A DNA stretch of 64,000 nt from Cristatella mucedo (lineage: Eukaryota > Bryozoa > Phylactolaemata > Cristatellidae): contig WPIO01000010.1 of NCBI GenBank assembly GCA_009760855.2, forward strand, positions 6,155,001 to 6,219,000. The letters run 5' to 3'. The notes under the pieces were generated by a model that made no database searches, was not told where the DNA came from, and saw only the letters and a program-made list of their open reading frames with translations. Position 1 is the first letter of the stretch. Every line of letters begins with the position of its first letter. Position numbers and translations under genes: made by a program. This document shows positions 52,945-63,365 of this stretch, piece after piece.

Positions 52945-55900
52945 CCTCTGTGTGTGTCTCAAAGCACCTGTTGCTCTTCTGCCCTGCCCTGCCCTGCCCT
53001 GCCCTGCCTGCTGGTATGAGCAGCAGAGCTTTTTGACACTACCGTTTTCGAGGCAATATTTGAAGCCTCAGTGCTATTGGCAGAACGTTGAGTGTCGATC
53101 GCTGCCCGAACTTGGGCAAAACGAGCGTTTAACGTTGGTTCGTGTAAACGCCTGGAACGTTTCACAGTGGTGTTGCATAGCAGAGAGGTTTATTTATCCA
53201 CCATTGTCTATGGCGTGTTAGTTTTGCTTTTTGGGGCAGCCTATAGGAAAACAGCAAACACCAGCTCTATCTTGGTCAGCTGCAATTGGAAAGGTGGTCA
53301 TCCTCGTGGCAGCTTGCTGCAGCGTGCCACGCTATGCCCTCGCCGCCGCTGCCTAGCATCACAAGCTGCGGCCCACGTGATGCCAGCTCGTGCATGTGCG
53401 CACCTGGATGTGTTGCTGCTGTCAACTTGCCGAGGTGCCAAAGGCGTTTCTTTGCAGACGCGTCTGTTTACCTAGGGCGCTTGAGAGCCGAGGCTCCTGT
53501 CCGCTGCCCCACAGGCTCGTGGTCTTCTTTCTTTCGTATTTGTGCTCTCTCTGAGCCGCGACTCACAGAAGCCTGCATAACCGCGAGTAAACAGTGGCTT
53601 CACAATGCTTACCGGTCGCTTGTCGTCGCAAAAGAGCACGGGGAAATTTTTAGCAGCGAAAAAAGTGTGCTCATCGCTGATAGTGCTCCGACTAGCGAGG
53701 CACTACTGTTCTGATTGTGCTATGACACAACGACGTCACGGTCCGCCGACGCAGCTGGGGCAGCGCTTCCACAGCTCTGCTCTTCTACCCCTGGCGGCTT
53801 GCGCCGCTTTGTCTAGGCTCACGCCGCTTTGTGCTGGTGCAGGCAGGCATCACGCAGCAGCTGCTGCGTTGCTCGGCCTTTGCTTACATCATCGGCACAC
53901 TGCCGGAGCTGCTGCGTGCGCTTAGTCAGTGGATGATGCTGCCACCACCACCACCACCGTTATGACTTTTCAGTCTCTCGATGGCTGTCATGCCGCTCAA
54001 GCTGCTGGGGCTGCTGCTTCCACTGCCCAAGGCGATGTGAGCCCGGAACGGTGCCCACACGGCCGGATTGATGCTGCTGCTGCCGTCGACGCCGTGCCCC
54101 GTCAGTCGGTGATGGTGCGTCAGCACCTCGGCGGTGCCGAGCGCTCTGCGCTCGCCCACTCTGGGACTCGTCGATCGTCGTCGTGCGGAAATCTCTATCA
54201 GCATGCCACGACAACAGCAGCAGCCGCTGCATCGGCCGCGGGCTCAGCCGTCGAGCCTGCAGAGCCAGCCAAGCGAACCGCGTCGCCTTCGTCCGGTCGG
54301 CCCGGCGACGGAGATGCGCTCGGACGCTGCCCGCCATCGCCGCCCGTCGGAACTCCTGCTGCTTCTGCCGCCGCAGTCAGCAGAAACCGTCTGGCCGTGA
54401 GGTACATGAGCGTCGGCACCGGGGCGGCACCGATGTTCCGGCAGCCCTTTTTTCTGCCCGTCGCCTCCACGGCCGTGCAGACGAAGGCCAGCCTCGGTCC
54501 GGCTAGTGCAACCAGCGGCTTCGGCACCGTCGAAGACGGTCAGCGGCGTTTGCTCGACCGGGTCGCGCTGGCTGCGAGCTGCGATGGTGAGCTGGACGCC
54601 GATGTCGAGCCCAGCCCTGCTGCGGCTGGAGGCGCCGGCGCTTGCAACGGCAGCATTCATGGCACTGTCGGCTCGTCTGCTCACGGGCCAGACGTTGCTC
54701 GTCATCACGCAGTCTATCTGGGAGAGCGTCGGGAAGCCGACGGCAAGGCGGCAGGTGGAGAGGAGGGCGACAGTGTGCGCGCCTCGTTGCACCGCCTTCG
54801 TCAGTCGACAGTGTGCCGGCAAGTGCGGCCGGTAGAAAATGGCGACTGCTCGGAGGCGGTGGTGGCCGTGTCACAAGCGTCGCTGAACACCACCACGCTG
54901 ACAGCCGACACCAACTTGCCGAGCCACCTGCGCAGCTCGGCATCCTCGGCGGACACGCTCACTGCCAGCACCACGCTGGGCCACGATGCCGAGCTGGCGG
55001 CCAGCTGCGGCAGCTTCCACCCGGACGATCGTGGCGGCACCAGAAGCGGCGGCACGGACACAGACTTGGCCACCGCCGTCCGCAGCAGCAAGGGCAGCGC
55101 ATCCGTCTGGGATCTGCCGTCCGCAGCCGCCGCTTTGCAGTCGCCGCCCAAGCTCCTGCGCAGCAACTCGTACACGCTCAAGAGTCCGTCGCCAGCTCTG
55201 CTGAAAGCGCAGCTCTCGGGGTCCAAAGAGCCAGCCGCGGCCACCGTAGACGCTGGCGAAGCGGCGACGATGGCAGTGGCCAGCGGCCCGTCGAAGGACG
55301 CCCGAAACCGAGGGCCAGTTGCTGACCGCGGCACGGATGGTTCGCTAGCTCAAGCTTTTGCTGACAGGCGTGGTGGCGGCGAGCCAAGACGCAGCAGCGC
55401 TCAGCGCCGGCTGGCCTTCATGAACGAGCAGCCGGCTGCTGACTCGACCGCCGGCGTTCCACCTGTTGCCGTTTCGGCTACTCAGCGAGGCATGTCCGTA
55501 CCACACCACGACGAGAACGGAGTCGACAGTGACGGCACGCTGGGCCGAAAGCACGCTGTCATTCGTCAGCAGTCACTGCTGCAGCTGCAGTCGTCAGACA
55601 CAGGCCTCCGCCGCCGCCGTCGCAGGTCAGCCAGCACTGCCGACGAGGATGACGACGATGACGATGGCGAGGAGGTGACTGCCGAAGCCAGGCGTGGTCT
55701 CGTTCTGCTCAAGAGCAAGTTCCACGACAGGCTGCTGATGCGCATGAGAGGCACACCGCTGCTCGGCGCCGACTATCGGCGGCCGAGCACGGCCCTGCCC
55801 CTGGACGATGGCCGGATGTGCGATGCTCCGGGCGAGCCGTTGCAGCCGCCGGCTCGTCCCAGCACAGCCACCGGCTTGGCCAGCCGCCGTGCTGCCTCGC

Positions 55901-56151
55901 CAGCTTCCGACCCGACAATGGCATCCGATTCGGTTGTGACGTCGGAGTGCAGTCAGTGGCTTGCTTTGCCTGAGGCTGATGTCTGCATAGTCGGCTCCTG
56001 CCCAACGGATCCGGTGAGTGCAGGCTGCTGTAATAAGATGTCTGGCGACTCAGTAGGCAGTGTGACATGCTGCATGTTTGCAGCAGCCACGTGGCCTATT
56101 TGTGTGCATGAACGTGCTTGTTTGTGTGCATGAACGTGCTTGTTTGTGTGT

Positions 56152-56206
<55 letters not shown>

Positions 56207-57507
56207 TGTGTGTGTACGTGTGTGTGTGTGTGTGTGTGTGTACGTGTGTGTATACGTGTGTGTACGTGTGTGTGTGTGTACGTGTGTGTGTGTACGTGCG
56301 TGTGCATGTGTCTACAAGTGAGTAGCACGAGTACTTCACACGTCTATCTGTTTTTGCATATCACCCCCTTAAAATCGTATGTTTCTGCATGTGACCATGG
56401 GTGAGTGCGTAACAAAACGAGGTCTGTGCAGTTACTAGATTACAGTGAGGTGCAACTTCAAGCCCTCGGGAACTTGAGGGGGGTTCTAAAGGTCTGTTTA
56501 TATGTGGAACACCAACGTTTTGCAGCCGGTAAGAATGTCTGCTGTGAATCTTCTTAAAGAGGTTCATCCCTTCCTCTGTCTGTCCTGTCCCCTTCTCATT
56601 AGAATAAACCGAATTCCCACACCTCTATGGGTGTCTCCTTTGAGCTGCTAGCAACTGGCCCAATTGCTTAGTTCCTTGTTAATCTTTAGAAGCTCATAAT
56701 CCTGATAGTAGTTTTAGTTGAGCCTTACAGACACATCGATCTGCCAGCCGGGTTATGTAATAAATTTTGAAGTTACTAAGTCACTTGAAGCTCACGGGAC
56801 CCTTTGAAGTCGCCAGTAGTCATTGAAGCTTGTCTTTTCTTTAAGCAATACAAGGCTGAACGCAAGTTCTGTTGTATAAGGTTCTGGTTTTCATTAAGTT
56901 ACCGATTCACTAACTTACTAGTTTCAGGACGCACCAAGTAATCAGATTCGCATGGTTGCTGGCAGCAGCAGGGGAGAGGTGGGGATTTGCTTAGTCTACT
57001 AAGAGAAAGGGAGGCCAGTGACAGTGCAAATCTGGCTGTGGCGATCAAGCGCCTGAGTGTCCGTGTGTACTCACACGTGCGTGTAGGTTGGCGCGCATGG
57101 GCTTGGGGTTATACGCAGAGGCGTACCTCGTCCATTCATTGCGCTGCCTGACTGCTGGTGGCAGAGTGGTCGACCGTGGGCGGGCCGGCAAGGTGGTGGC
57201 TCGGTGATTTTTCCAGGTCGGTAACGAGGCCGGCAGCACTTGCTCGCGTGACGGCTTATCGGCTCTGGCTGCCTGCATCAAAGGCTACCTAACGAGGAGG
57301 CTGCTCGAGACAGAGAAGGTCAAGTTCTTAGTGAAGACAGTGCAGGTGGGCCACCTTGGCAGTTCGTGGCTCACTGCCGAGCCATGTATCCTAGTCACTT
57401 CCGACTCACTTAACTGGGCGCCCAGGGGTGCCGCCAGCGAATCTGCCGTGAAACTTGGGCACACTCCACGTGCCTGCACGCTTTGAGCTTTCTTCTTTCT
57501 CCGAGCT

Positions 57508-57576
<69 letters not shown>

Positions 57577-60497
57577 CCCTCGCTTAGCGGGAACCTTGCT
57601 GCGGTCCGTTGGCTGCACTGTCCTCTGCTCTTCTCTAGCTAGGGCCGGGCAAGGCGCCGCGCCTCTCGCCCAGCTTGGCTGCGTGCTGCGCGAATGCTTG
57701 CGCGAATGCTTGCGCGTGTGACCACGCTGTGACCACGCTGTGACCCCTGTGCAGGACTGTCAGCAGCTGCTTGTCAACCTCAACAACCAGAAATATCGCA
57801 TCGCTGCCTCCTCCAAGGTGACGCTGTCTGCTGCCGGAATGGACGCTGGTCTGCGCGAAAGAATTGCGGCACAGGTGAGTCTTCTTGCCCTTCGACCTGT
57901 CGATGCACTTTTCAGAGACCGGTCGTTAGCTAGCGGTGCCAGCCTGCTTTGCACTGCCGGCGCTTCGTGGTTGTTCGAGAGGCATGGCTTACATCTGGCT
58001 CATTGTGTGCGACTGGTGTGAGGGGATCCGGTGTAAGGCAGCTTCATGTGCATTGCAGTTGACCTCAGCCCTTGGCCAACTACACGACCTGTTCTTTGTT
58101 GCACCCGTGCAAAAAAGAATGGCGCTGATAGGTCAGCATCGCGTTTTGGAATCAGAAAGGAAGTTTAACGCTCTGGTGAGCTGTGGCTTTTTTGTCGGAT
58201 TTGCTTCATGGCTCGGCGGCACTACCACGGCAAGTGGAGGTGTTAGGCTTCCAAGGCCACAGTTGCTAGATGCCCGCATGTTCCATTTGTTGCCATCTGT
58301 TGCTGGGTCGATGCATTTATGCGGTCCCGGAGGGGGGGCTCAGTCTGATCACGTTAAAGTGGCCGGTATCCTTTCAGATGCGATCGAATTCAGCTGAAAC
58401 GCGAAGGCAACGTATCAGCGCAGCAGCATCGAGTGCTGCCGAAAAGCGAAATCTGGAGTAAGGCTGGACTGCGGCAACTGCTGAGGCTACTGCTTGCTGC
58501 AAGAGGTTGCGTGTGCGCTGTTTGGTCACTGCCTACGGTAGTCTCTCAGCCTGCACTGCAGCACATGTTCAGCGGCTGCTTGCACTTTTGCAAATATAGA
58601 CCCCAAACGGTAAAAAAAACATGCTACTGTATGGTCAACGTAATCTGCATAGCACCAAACGCCCACAAAGGATACCGTAGCACCAGAGATAATAGGATAT
58701 GTCACGTCTTTTGTCGTCTTCCAACCGGGAGCTGTGAAACAGGCAGCAGACCCGTTTCGACCGGCAAGCATACCGTGGGACGCGCTGCCAAGTCCCCAAA
58801 GCTTTGGGGACTTGGCAGCGCGGGCTGGAGCTCCTGCTGGCATGTCCTACTGTTCGTCGAGAACCACTTTACCTTGTATCGATCGAGTGCACTAGCGTCG
58901 TGCTGCTGCAGCTCGGTCATTGCCTTGCTGTGTACAGCTGACCTCACTGGCTTCTATCGGTTCGCACGCGACCGAGACCGCTTGTCCCCGTGCCTCCAAG
59001 CCGCAAAACCGAAAGCTTCGATCGTCTCGTGGCCGGCAACTGTGCGCCGCGTGTCGATGACCCTGTTTGGTTTGCTGCCCACTTGCTTGCTCCACGGGCG
59101 ATGTGGTAGCTAGCGCTGCCACAGTCCGTCGTCCACTGTCGGCCATGCTGCCCTGGCTGTAGAGAGGCGAGCGAGCGTGCAGCCAGGCTGGGCGACATAC
59201 GTGCCTCGAGGGCCATCTTCCTTTCGCATGAGCTGCTTGCTGCACTGTCGTCACAGGACAGCGGAACAAACTGTACCCCCAGCCAAAAGCGCTTTTCCAG
59301 CATTGGTCGCTCGGTGCTCTCGCGTCACTCACCCACTGTGCTCAGTGCCACTTGGAGAGTGGAGCGCCGGTTTGCTGGACTGCCGTCCTTGTTCGTCGTC
59401 GACTGGTATGGACACGTGGCTTGTGCGCTGATGTCCTTTCAAGCTCTTTTCTTTTCAAATTGCAGGAGAATACCGGGCGGCCGCCTCAAGTCTGCTGCAA
59501 TGCCCCGCAGGTCTACTAGCCCCAAGAAGGCGTCGGCGCTTTCTCTAGGACGGTGGGTGGCCGAGGGCGGCGTCGAAGTTTGTCGAACTCCTCGCTGTGC
59601 CTCTAGGCTCCGTGGCGTTCCGCGCTCGTGCTGCAGCAGCATGGCATGCCACGCCCCGAGTGGGCCCGGTGAAGAAGGCGTGGTCTCAAAGCTGGCCGCT
59701 AGGCTGCTGCTTTGTGTGCTTGGGCGCCTGCCTGCCGGGCCTACCTGCTGTCTGGCTTGCCAGTGTGTCCAGCTTTCAGTTCGCTCATTTTAGAGTAACC
59801 AAAACAATACATAGAAGGTCCCCCGTGAGAAGATCAAGCGATGGGCTGCGCAAAAGACCGGAAGCTGTGGAATACACGAACGGAAATTGATGCTGCTGCT
59901 GCTGCTGCTGCTGCCACCTTAGGCTGGATCTCTTGTAGCTTTGCCTTTTTGCGCTTGCGTACTGCGTGGGTACGTACGACTTTTGGATAAACCGTAGCAT
60001 GCGGTGCTGCCACCTTTCTAGGGACCGCCTCTGTTCCCTTACTTTTGCCACAGGTGGATTCGCGTACTTTCGAGCTTGTTTTTTTATGTGCAGTCGCACT
60101 TGCATTATTCGTTTTTTTTATAGCCCTGCTCTGTTCTTATTTATGTAGTGTGATCCCCCCCCCCCCCCCCGCCGCGGGGACCTCCAGTCTCCGGATAGAA
60201 GCGCCCGTGTCGTGCCAAGCTTCATATAGCTTCCCGTGCTTCCCGTGGAAGAACCGCTGATATATCTCTCTCGGGCAACTTGTGCTCAATCGTTCGTCTG
60301 ACATGCAATTATACGCATCCTCTTCTATGCACGCCCTCTGTTCTGCAGCCAGCTCGCCGTCACCCGATGCCTCGCGGCGGGCCGGGGTGCGCAGTGTGCC
60401 AGTGCCAGGTTTGCAGCCTTCGCGGCATGCCAGTCAGTCAGTCAGTAGCGGCTGCCAGGTGTGGGCAGCTAGGCATGTGCTTGGACGAATGGCCTAG
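48871..60497 (+). CDS. CCP110: CCP110-like centriolar coiled-coil protein (whole gene, 9 coding exons)
   Basis: CP110 caps the distal end of centrioles, sets their length and blocks ciliation until removed. Exons are 48871-49107, 50113-50232, 53926-56013, 57217-57345, 57755-57874, 58059-58175, 58378-58457, 59466-59552 and 60353-60497. All inferred junctions are GT-AG and the phases agree, giving about 1,040 residues (human has 1,012). The N-terminal block ([14 protein letters not shown], then NPDRREAM and [13 protein letters not shown]) matches the human N-terminus. The C-terminal block [35 protein letters not shown] and [14 protein letters not shown] matches the human calmodulin-binding end. 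Between them lies one very large low-complexity Ser/Ala/Arg exon. No strong central coiled coil like the human one is visible; only a short helix ([16 protein letters not shown], about residue 713) remains. Start choice is open: Met28 (48952) has better context and would give about 1,013 residues. The 3' end is also less certain, and extra exons may exist. Confidence 0.8.
49345..49452 (+). repeat. LINE 3' tail with (ATT)n
   Basis: Contains TGTTTCCTTTGCAGCAAGTG, then AAAGCGCCTAGAAAGAGATT and an ATT run. It closely matches the 3' end of the LINE at 40690-41640 and the copy at 36530-36735. Confidence 0.75.
49455..49745 (+). mobile_element. LINE C-terminal remnant with nested tail insertion, CCP110 intron 1
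   Basis: The plus frame gives [20 protein letters not shown], then, after an interruption at about 49583-49665, [19 protein letters not shown]. The two halves are the usual consecutive end of the LINE protein. The interruption is a short copy of the common 3' tail with TATTATTA. Confidence 0.75.
49800..49930 (+). repeat. LINE/SINE 3' tail with AT-rich triplet run
   Basis: Contains TTTCCATACAGCATCTATAA, AGTGCCTAGAAAGAAATTCA, then a TATTATTAT run to about 49930. Third tail copy within 600 bp of CCP110 intron 1. Confidence 0.7.
50113..50232 (+). CDS. CCP110: CCP110 coding exon 2
   Basis: After acceptor CTCTTGTAG|AT the exon reads [12 protein letters not shown], then [19 protein letters not shown]. 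It aligns with the human segment NIEKRKEMQQEKQKA through RKKALLTRVQEILDN. The exon is basic and helical. The donor is most likely GAT|GTAGGA (phase 0); GTGGGT and GTATAT a few bases later are alternatives. Confidence 0.78.
50395..50790 (+). mobile_element. LINE C-terminal remnant with 3' UTR
   Basis: A decayed plus frame ([14 protein letters not shown], then [16 protein letters not shown]) is followed by a 3' UTR and the tail AAGTGCCTAGAAAGAGATTA, ending near TATATAAATTTGG. Lies in CCP110 intron 2. Confidence 0.65.
50791..53925. other. CCP110 intron 2, distal part
   Basis: Becomes GC-rich after about 52 kb, with a CT microsatellite and CCCTG repeats. A further small CCP110 exon could hide here, but phase does not require one. 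Confidence 0.5.
52795..52945. repeat. (CT)n / CTGT-CTCT microsatellite
   Basis: Interrupted CT with GTCTCT units, then a pure CT run. A CCCTG repeat of five or so units follows at 52980-53006. Confidence 0.97.
53926..56013 (+). CDS. CCP110: CCP110 coding exon 3, giant central exon
   Basis: A single open frame of 696 codons, GC-rich and unlike its surroundings. The likely acceptor is GCGCTTAG|TCA and the donor is CCG|GTGAGT, both phase 0. The protein is disordered and rich in Ser, Ala, Gly, Arg and Pro. Recognisable features are [19 protein letters not shown] at about residue 531, a run of Asp/Glu near residue 694, and the helix [18 protein letters not shown] near 713. The middle of CP110 is poorly conserved in general. 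Reading frames on the opposite strand here are shadows caused by high GC content. An extra small exon between 50233 and 53925 cannot be excluded. Confidence 0.8.
56147..56315. repeat. (TG)n microsatellite with TACG interruptions
   Basis: TG run with repeated GTACGTG spacers, directly downstream of the CCP110 giant exon. Preceded by a tandem repeat of TGTGTGCATGAACGTGCTTG. Confidence 0.97.
57217..57345 (+). CDS. CCP110: CCP110 coding exon 4 (KGYLTRRLL block)
   Basis: 43 codons from acceptor TTTTTCCAG|GT to donor CAG|GTGGGC, phase 0 at both ends. It holds [20 protein letters not shown] and KFLVKTVQ. The human counterpart is [20 protein letters not shown], part of the conserved C-terminal IQ-like/calmodulin-binding region. 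This is the strongest single match in the gene. Confidence 0.88.
57511..57573. repeat. (CT)n microsatellite
   Basis: Pure CT run in the CCP110 intron between exons 4 and 5. Confidence 0.97.
57755..57874 (+). CDS. CCP110: CCP110 coding exon 5
   Basis: 40 codons from acceptor CTGTGCAG|GA to donor CAG|GTGAGT, reading [15 protein letters not shown], then [17 protein letters not shown]. It aligns with human DTMEFIRSFQ and SAQDASLQERVLAQ, with a short insertion. Phase 0 at both ends. A tandem repeat of CTGTGACCACG lies just before the acceptor. Confidence 0.85.
58059..58175 (+). CDS. CCP110: CCP110 coding exon 6
   Basis: 39 codons reading [20 protein letters not shown], then [19 protein letters not shown]. 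The human counterpart is [20 protein letters not shown] followed by MSILHHDREVRKEK. The acceptor is CATTGCAG|TT and the donor is CTG|GTGAGC. Phase 0 at both ends. Confidence 0.86.
58378..58457 (+). CDS. CCP110: CCP110 coding exon 7
   Basis: Reads [19 protein letters not shown], then AAEKRNL, in the position of the human MKSPRVALSAATQKSLDRK motif. The acceptor is CTTTCAG|AT. The donor is GA|GTAAGG (phase 2), preferred over reading through to the TAA that overlaps it. Confidence 0.78.
58781..58822. repeat. 42-bp perfect palindrome
   Basis: The 21-base arm starting CGCGCTGCCAAGTCCCCAAA and ending at 58801 is followed with no spacer by its exact reverse complement. The centre is AAAGCTTT. It lies in CCP110 intron 7. 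It would form a hairpin with no loop or a cruciform. Confidence 0.95.
59466..59552 (+). CDS. CCP110: CCP110 coding exon 8
   Basis: After acceptor AATTGCAG|G the frame gives [20 protein letters not shown], then KASALSLG, a basic Ser/Pro-rich tail. The donor is CG|GTGGGT (phase 2). Phase fits both neighbours, but the sequence is not well conserved, so the call rests on splice signals, frame and position. Confidence 0.6.
59890..59916. repeat. (CTG)n short repeat
   Basis: About nine CTG units in the last CCP110 intron. Confidence 0.9.
60353..60497 (+). CDS. CCP110: CCP110 coding exon 9 (probable terminal exon)
   Basis: The upstream AG (60348) gives a frame that stops after about 35 codons. The second AG of TGCAGCCAG|C (60352) restores phase and gives [20 protein letters not shown], then [13 protein letters not shown], before a stop at 60495-60497. 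A GTGTGG donor near 60459 leaves room for one more exon; the frame encoding VDHSAAIDVRDSKRRQMM near 60550-60610 could belong to it. A possible ATTAAA poly(A) signal lies at 61157. Confidence 0.5.
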
Positions 60498-62015
60498 CAT
60501 AGCTCTGCCCTGGCTGCCGGCGTTGGGCGTCGCGAGAAGCCTGTGCTTTGGAGTCGACCACTCGGCCGCTATTGATGTGCGCGACTCCAAGCGTCGCCAA
60601 ATGATGCTAGCCATCAGTAAGAGCTCGTTTCGGCCGGTGCTTGCTCACGCGAACTAGAGTAGGCTCGAGTGTGCTTTCCTAGAGGACACCTTTGCATTCC
60701 CTAGTCAGGTGGATTTAGGCATGCACGTGATGAAAAGCTCGTTTCCTGGAAGCCAGTGCTCAAGCCTCCTTCCCCAGAATTATGAACTAATCTGCTCGGG
60801 TCTGAGTTCGAGGCTGGCAATCGTTCAAATTCAGGGAAAATTCCTATACCTTCTGTACGCTACCGGGCTGTCGTCAAGGCGCACTGCTTTGCAGCGGCAG
60901 CTCTTCATTTTCGGAGCACTTGTTTTTCGTCGACTCTTGTCTGGTAGCTGCAGAACCACCGGTCGTCTGGGGTCACTGGCAGCAGAGAGTGTGGATTTTG
61001 CCTGCCCTCCCTCTCTCCCATCCCCATTTTCCCCGGAGTTGGCAGTTTATTTATCCTGCTGTGCATGCACTGCGTGTTTGCACCCGTCGTGGTTGGCAGC
61101 CCTCGGGGCACCAGTGAAGCCCTGCAGGGAAGCTCTTGTACCTGTCTTAGTGGCTGATTAAAGATGGTAGCAAAGCCCCTCTTTCAGTACCCGATGGCAG
61201 ATGTGTCTAGTGATCCTATGCGTGGCACCAAACTGTTGCATACCAACGGCACTATCGAGCCGTAGCCGACGGCTTCTTAGATTATCCACTTGCGATTGGC
61301 AGCCAGCTAGTATTGTTGCAAAGCCCCTTGAGGTGGACAGCACGTAGGGATCAGCATTGCTAATATGTCGTGCATGCCACTTGAGATGGCAGGCAGGCAG
61401 GTATCGGCATTACTGATACTTGGATTGACGCCCGCGGGCGGGCAAATGCATGCTGGGCTAGCCGCTTGGTTATGTGAGCGAACTTATCCCTTGGAGCAGG
61501 TGTTTCATGCAGCCAATACATGGGCCGCAGCAACTCCTCGGCCCTCGCCAAGTAAACATCGCCCAGTCGTCTTCTAGCCGCTCTTGTTTGATCAGCGGCT
61601 GTCGGAGACGTCTTGGAAATCCTGCCGTGCGGCTGCTTTGAGCCACTGTGGACAGTTTGTACGATAATGCTTGCTGTGTGCGATTCGCCCTAGAATGCAG
61701 AGCGACTGGGCCCATGTACGTGCGCGGCGCACGCACCCCACACTCACACATGCACCTACATGCGCTGGCGAGCACAAGCACCGACTGAACCGCTCAAAGA
61801 CATCGTGAAGTGTGGCCCAGCCCTGGCCGTCGGACTTGACGCCTTCGGCTTCTAGGGTAACCGTGACTATTAGGAGAAGCAATGACTTGAAATTAGCATG
61901 CTTCTAGGCGTTCAGCATAGTACCTGGTCGTACTCGTGTCATGGTGTATACTTTCGTGTTGCACGTGCTAAGAGGGGTGATCCTAAGTAAAAGCACAGAT
62001 GTGTTAAGCAATGGT

Positions 62016-62183
62016 GAGCCGTGATGGCACGCTAGGTCGGTACGGTGGTTTGTCGGTCCCGAGATCGCGGGTTCGAATCCTGCAGTGGGAGATCCTTTAT
62101 AGCCGATATATGTGGGGATGATAACCTTTAAGGCTCTTCTGCCGCTATACAAAAAGAGGCTATTAAATCAGCAACTATTTTTG
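62016..62183 (+). mobile_element. tRNA-derived SINE, third copy
   Basis: The same head (GAGCCGTGATGGCACGCTAG), B box (GCGGGTTCGAATCCTGCAG) and 3' block (TAAGGCTCTTCTGCCGCTAT, then AAAAAGAGGCTATTAAATCA) as the 24.4-kb pair, but more diverged in the hairpin. Confidence 0.8.
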
Positions 62184-62352
62184 TATTCAGAGGATTCTCT
62201 GTGGAGAAAATGTGCATGAAAATTGGGTAGAAATTAGCGAACAAGCCTTTTGACTGCAATATACCAAATGCTGACATACCTCGAGCTGCTGGGCCTAGCT
62301 TCTTGGCCATTCCTAAAGCATTCACAGATCAGCGTTTTTGATTTTTCTGAAC

Positions 62353-62608
62353 TGAGGTCAAAGAAAGAATGGGGAGACATTCTGGCCAGGTGTCCAGCAT
62401 TGGAAGCTAGATACCTAGTGTCGGGGGGGGGGGGGGGAGGTTCTTATAGGCATTTAGTTCGAGTGAAGTGACTTGTTGAGGTCAAAGAAAGAAGGGGGGG
62501 GGCATTCTGGCCAGGTGTCCAGCATTGGTAGCTAGATACCTAGTGTCGGGGGGGGGGGGGGGGGGGGGAGGTTCTTATAGGCATTTAGTTCGAGTGAAGT
62601 GACTTGTT
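62353..62608. repeat. Tandem duplication of about 125-130 bp with G runs
   Basis: TGAGGTCAAAGAAAGAA...CATTCTGGCCAGGTGTCC recurs at 62353 and 62477, each copy carrying a poly-G run (about 16 and 24 G) and ending GTGAAGTGACTTGT. The copies differ mainly in G-run length. Confidence 0.92.
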
Positions 62609-63285
62609 GCACGGCTTCGAAATGGTACTTCTTGCTCGAAGCCGCTAGATCAAAATTATACCCACTACTAGTGCTAGATGGAATCTGTGGAAAAAAGCAG
62701 TCTACTGAAGCTAGAACTAATTCGACCAGATCCTGCAGGAAATCTGTAGAACATGTGTTAAATTTATTCTGAAGCCAGTTAAGAACTTTATTAATCCAAA
62801 ATAGATATACATTTACTGTATTTGACCCGGCTCTATGGGTAAAGAAGTAATTTTGTAAATGTTGTACCGTAACTTTATTGAGGATGTGCTTCGATGAGGC
62901 TTGGAACCAGAGGCCGAGTGAGCCAGGGGGTGGGGCAAGACCCGCAAGATTTTAATTTAGGTAACAAACCCGCAAGAAGTAAACAAAATTATATCGCACA
63001 ACCTGATTGTTTAGGGCGGCCAAGTCGCTTCCCTGTAGGAAGGGGGCAAAGGCTCACTGCCTTCTCCCTGGCTAGCCACTGCCTGAGACCACTGACACCT
63101 TGCCTGTGACAAGCTGGTTTCCAAGGGAAGACGATTCAAGAAAAATGCAGGCTGTTGCAATACTGCCAAAACCTGTCCACGAGTTAAAGGGATACATTGA
63201 AGATAAGATGGTGATATGCGAGTTGTGCAACCATTTGGATAAGCTAAATGGTGTGCTGTGTCGTGAGTGCATGCGAGTGTGCTCT

Positions 63286-63301
63286 GTGTGTGTGTGTGTC
63301 T

Positions 63302-63364
<63 letters not shown>
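63286..63364. repeat. (TG)n microsatellite
   Basis: TG run with one TCTCTC interruption near its start. Confidence 0.97.

Positions 63365-63365
<1 letters not shown>

Noticed and set aside
53960..56068. Many open frames antisense to, or out of frame with, 53926-56013
   Set aside because: Shadows of the GC-rich CCP110 exon. Only the plus-strand frame links by phase-consistent splice sites to conserved CCP110 exons on both sides.
58526..58843. 105-codon minus frame in CCP110 intron 7
   Set aside because: Generated partly by the palindrome, which gives a similar peptide on both strands. No homology or splice support.
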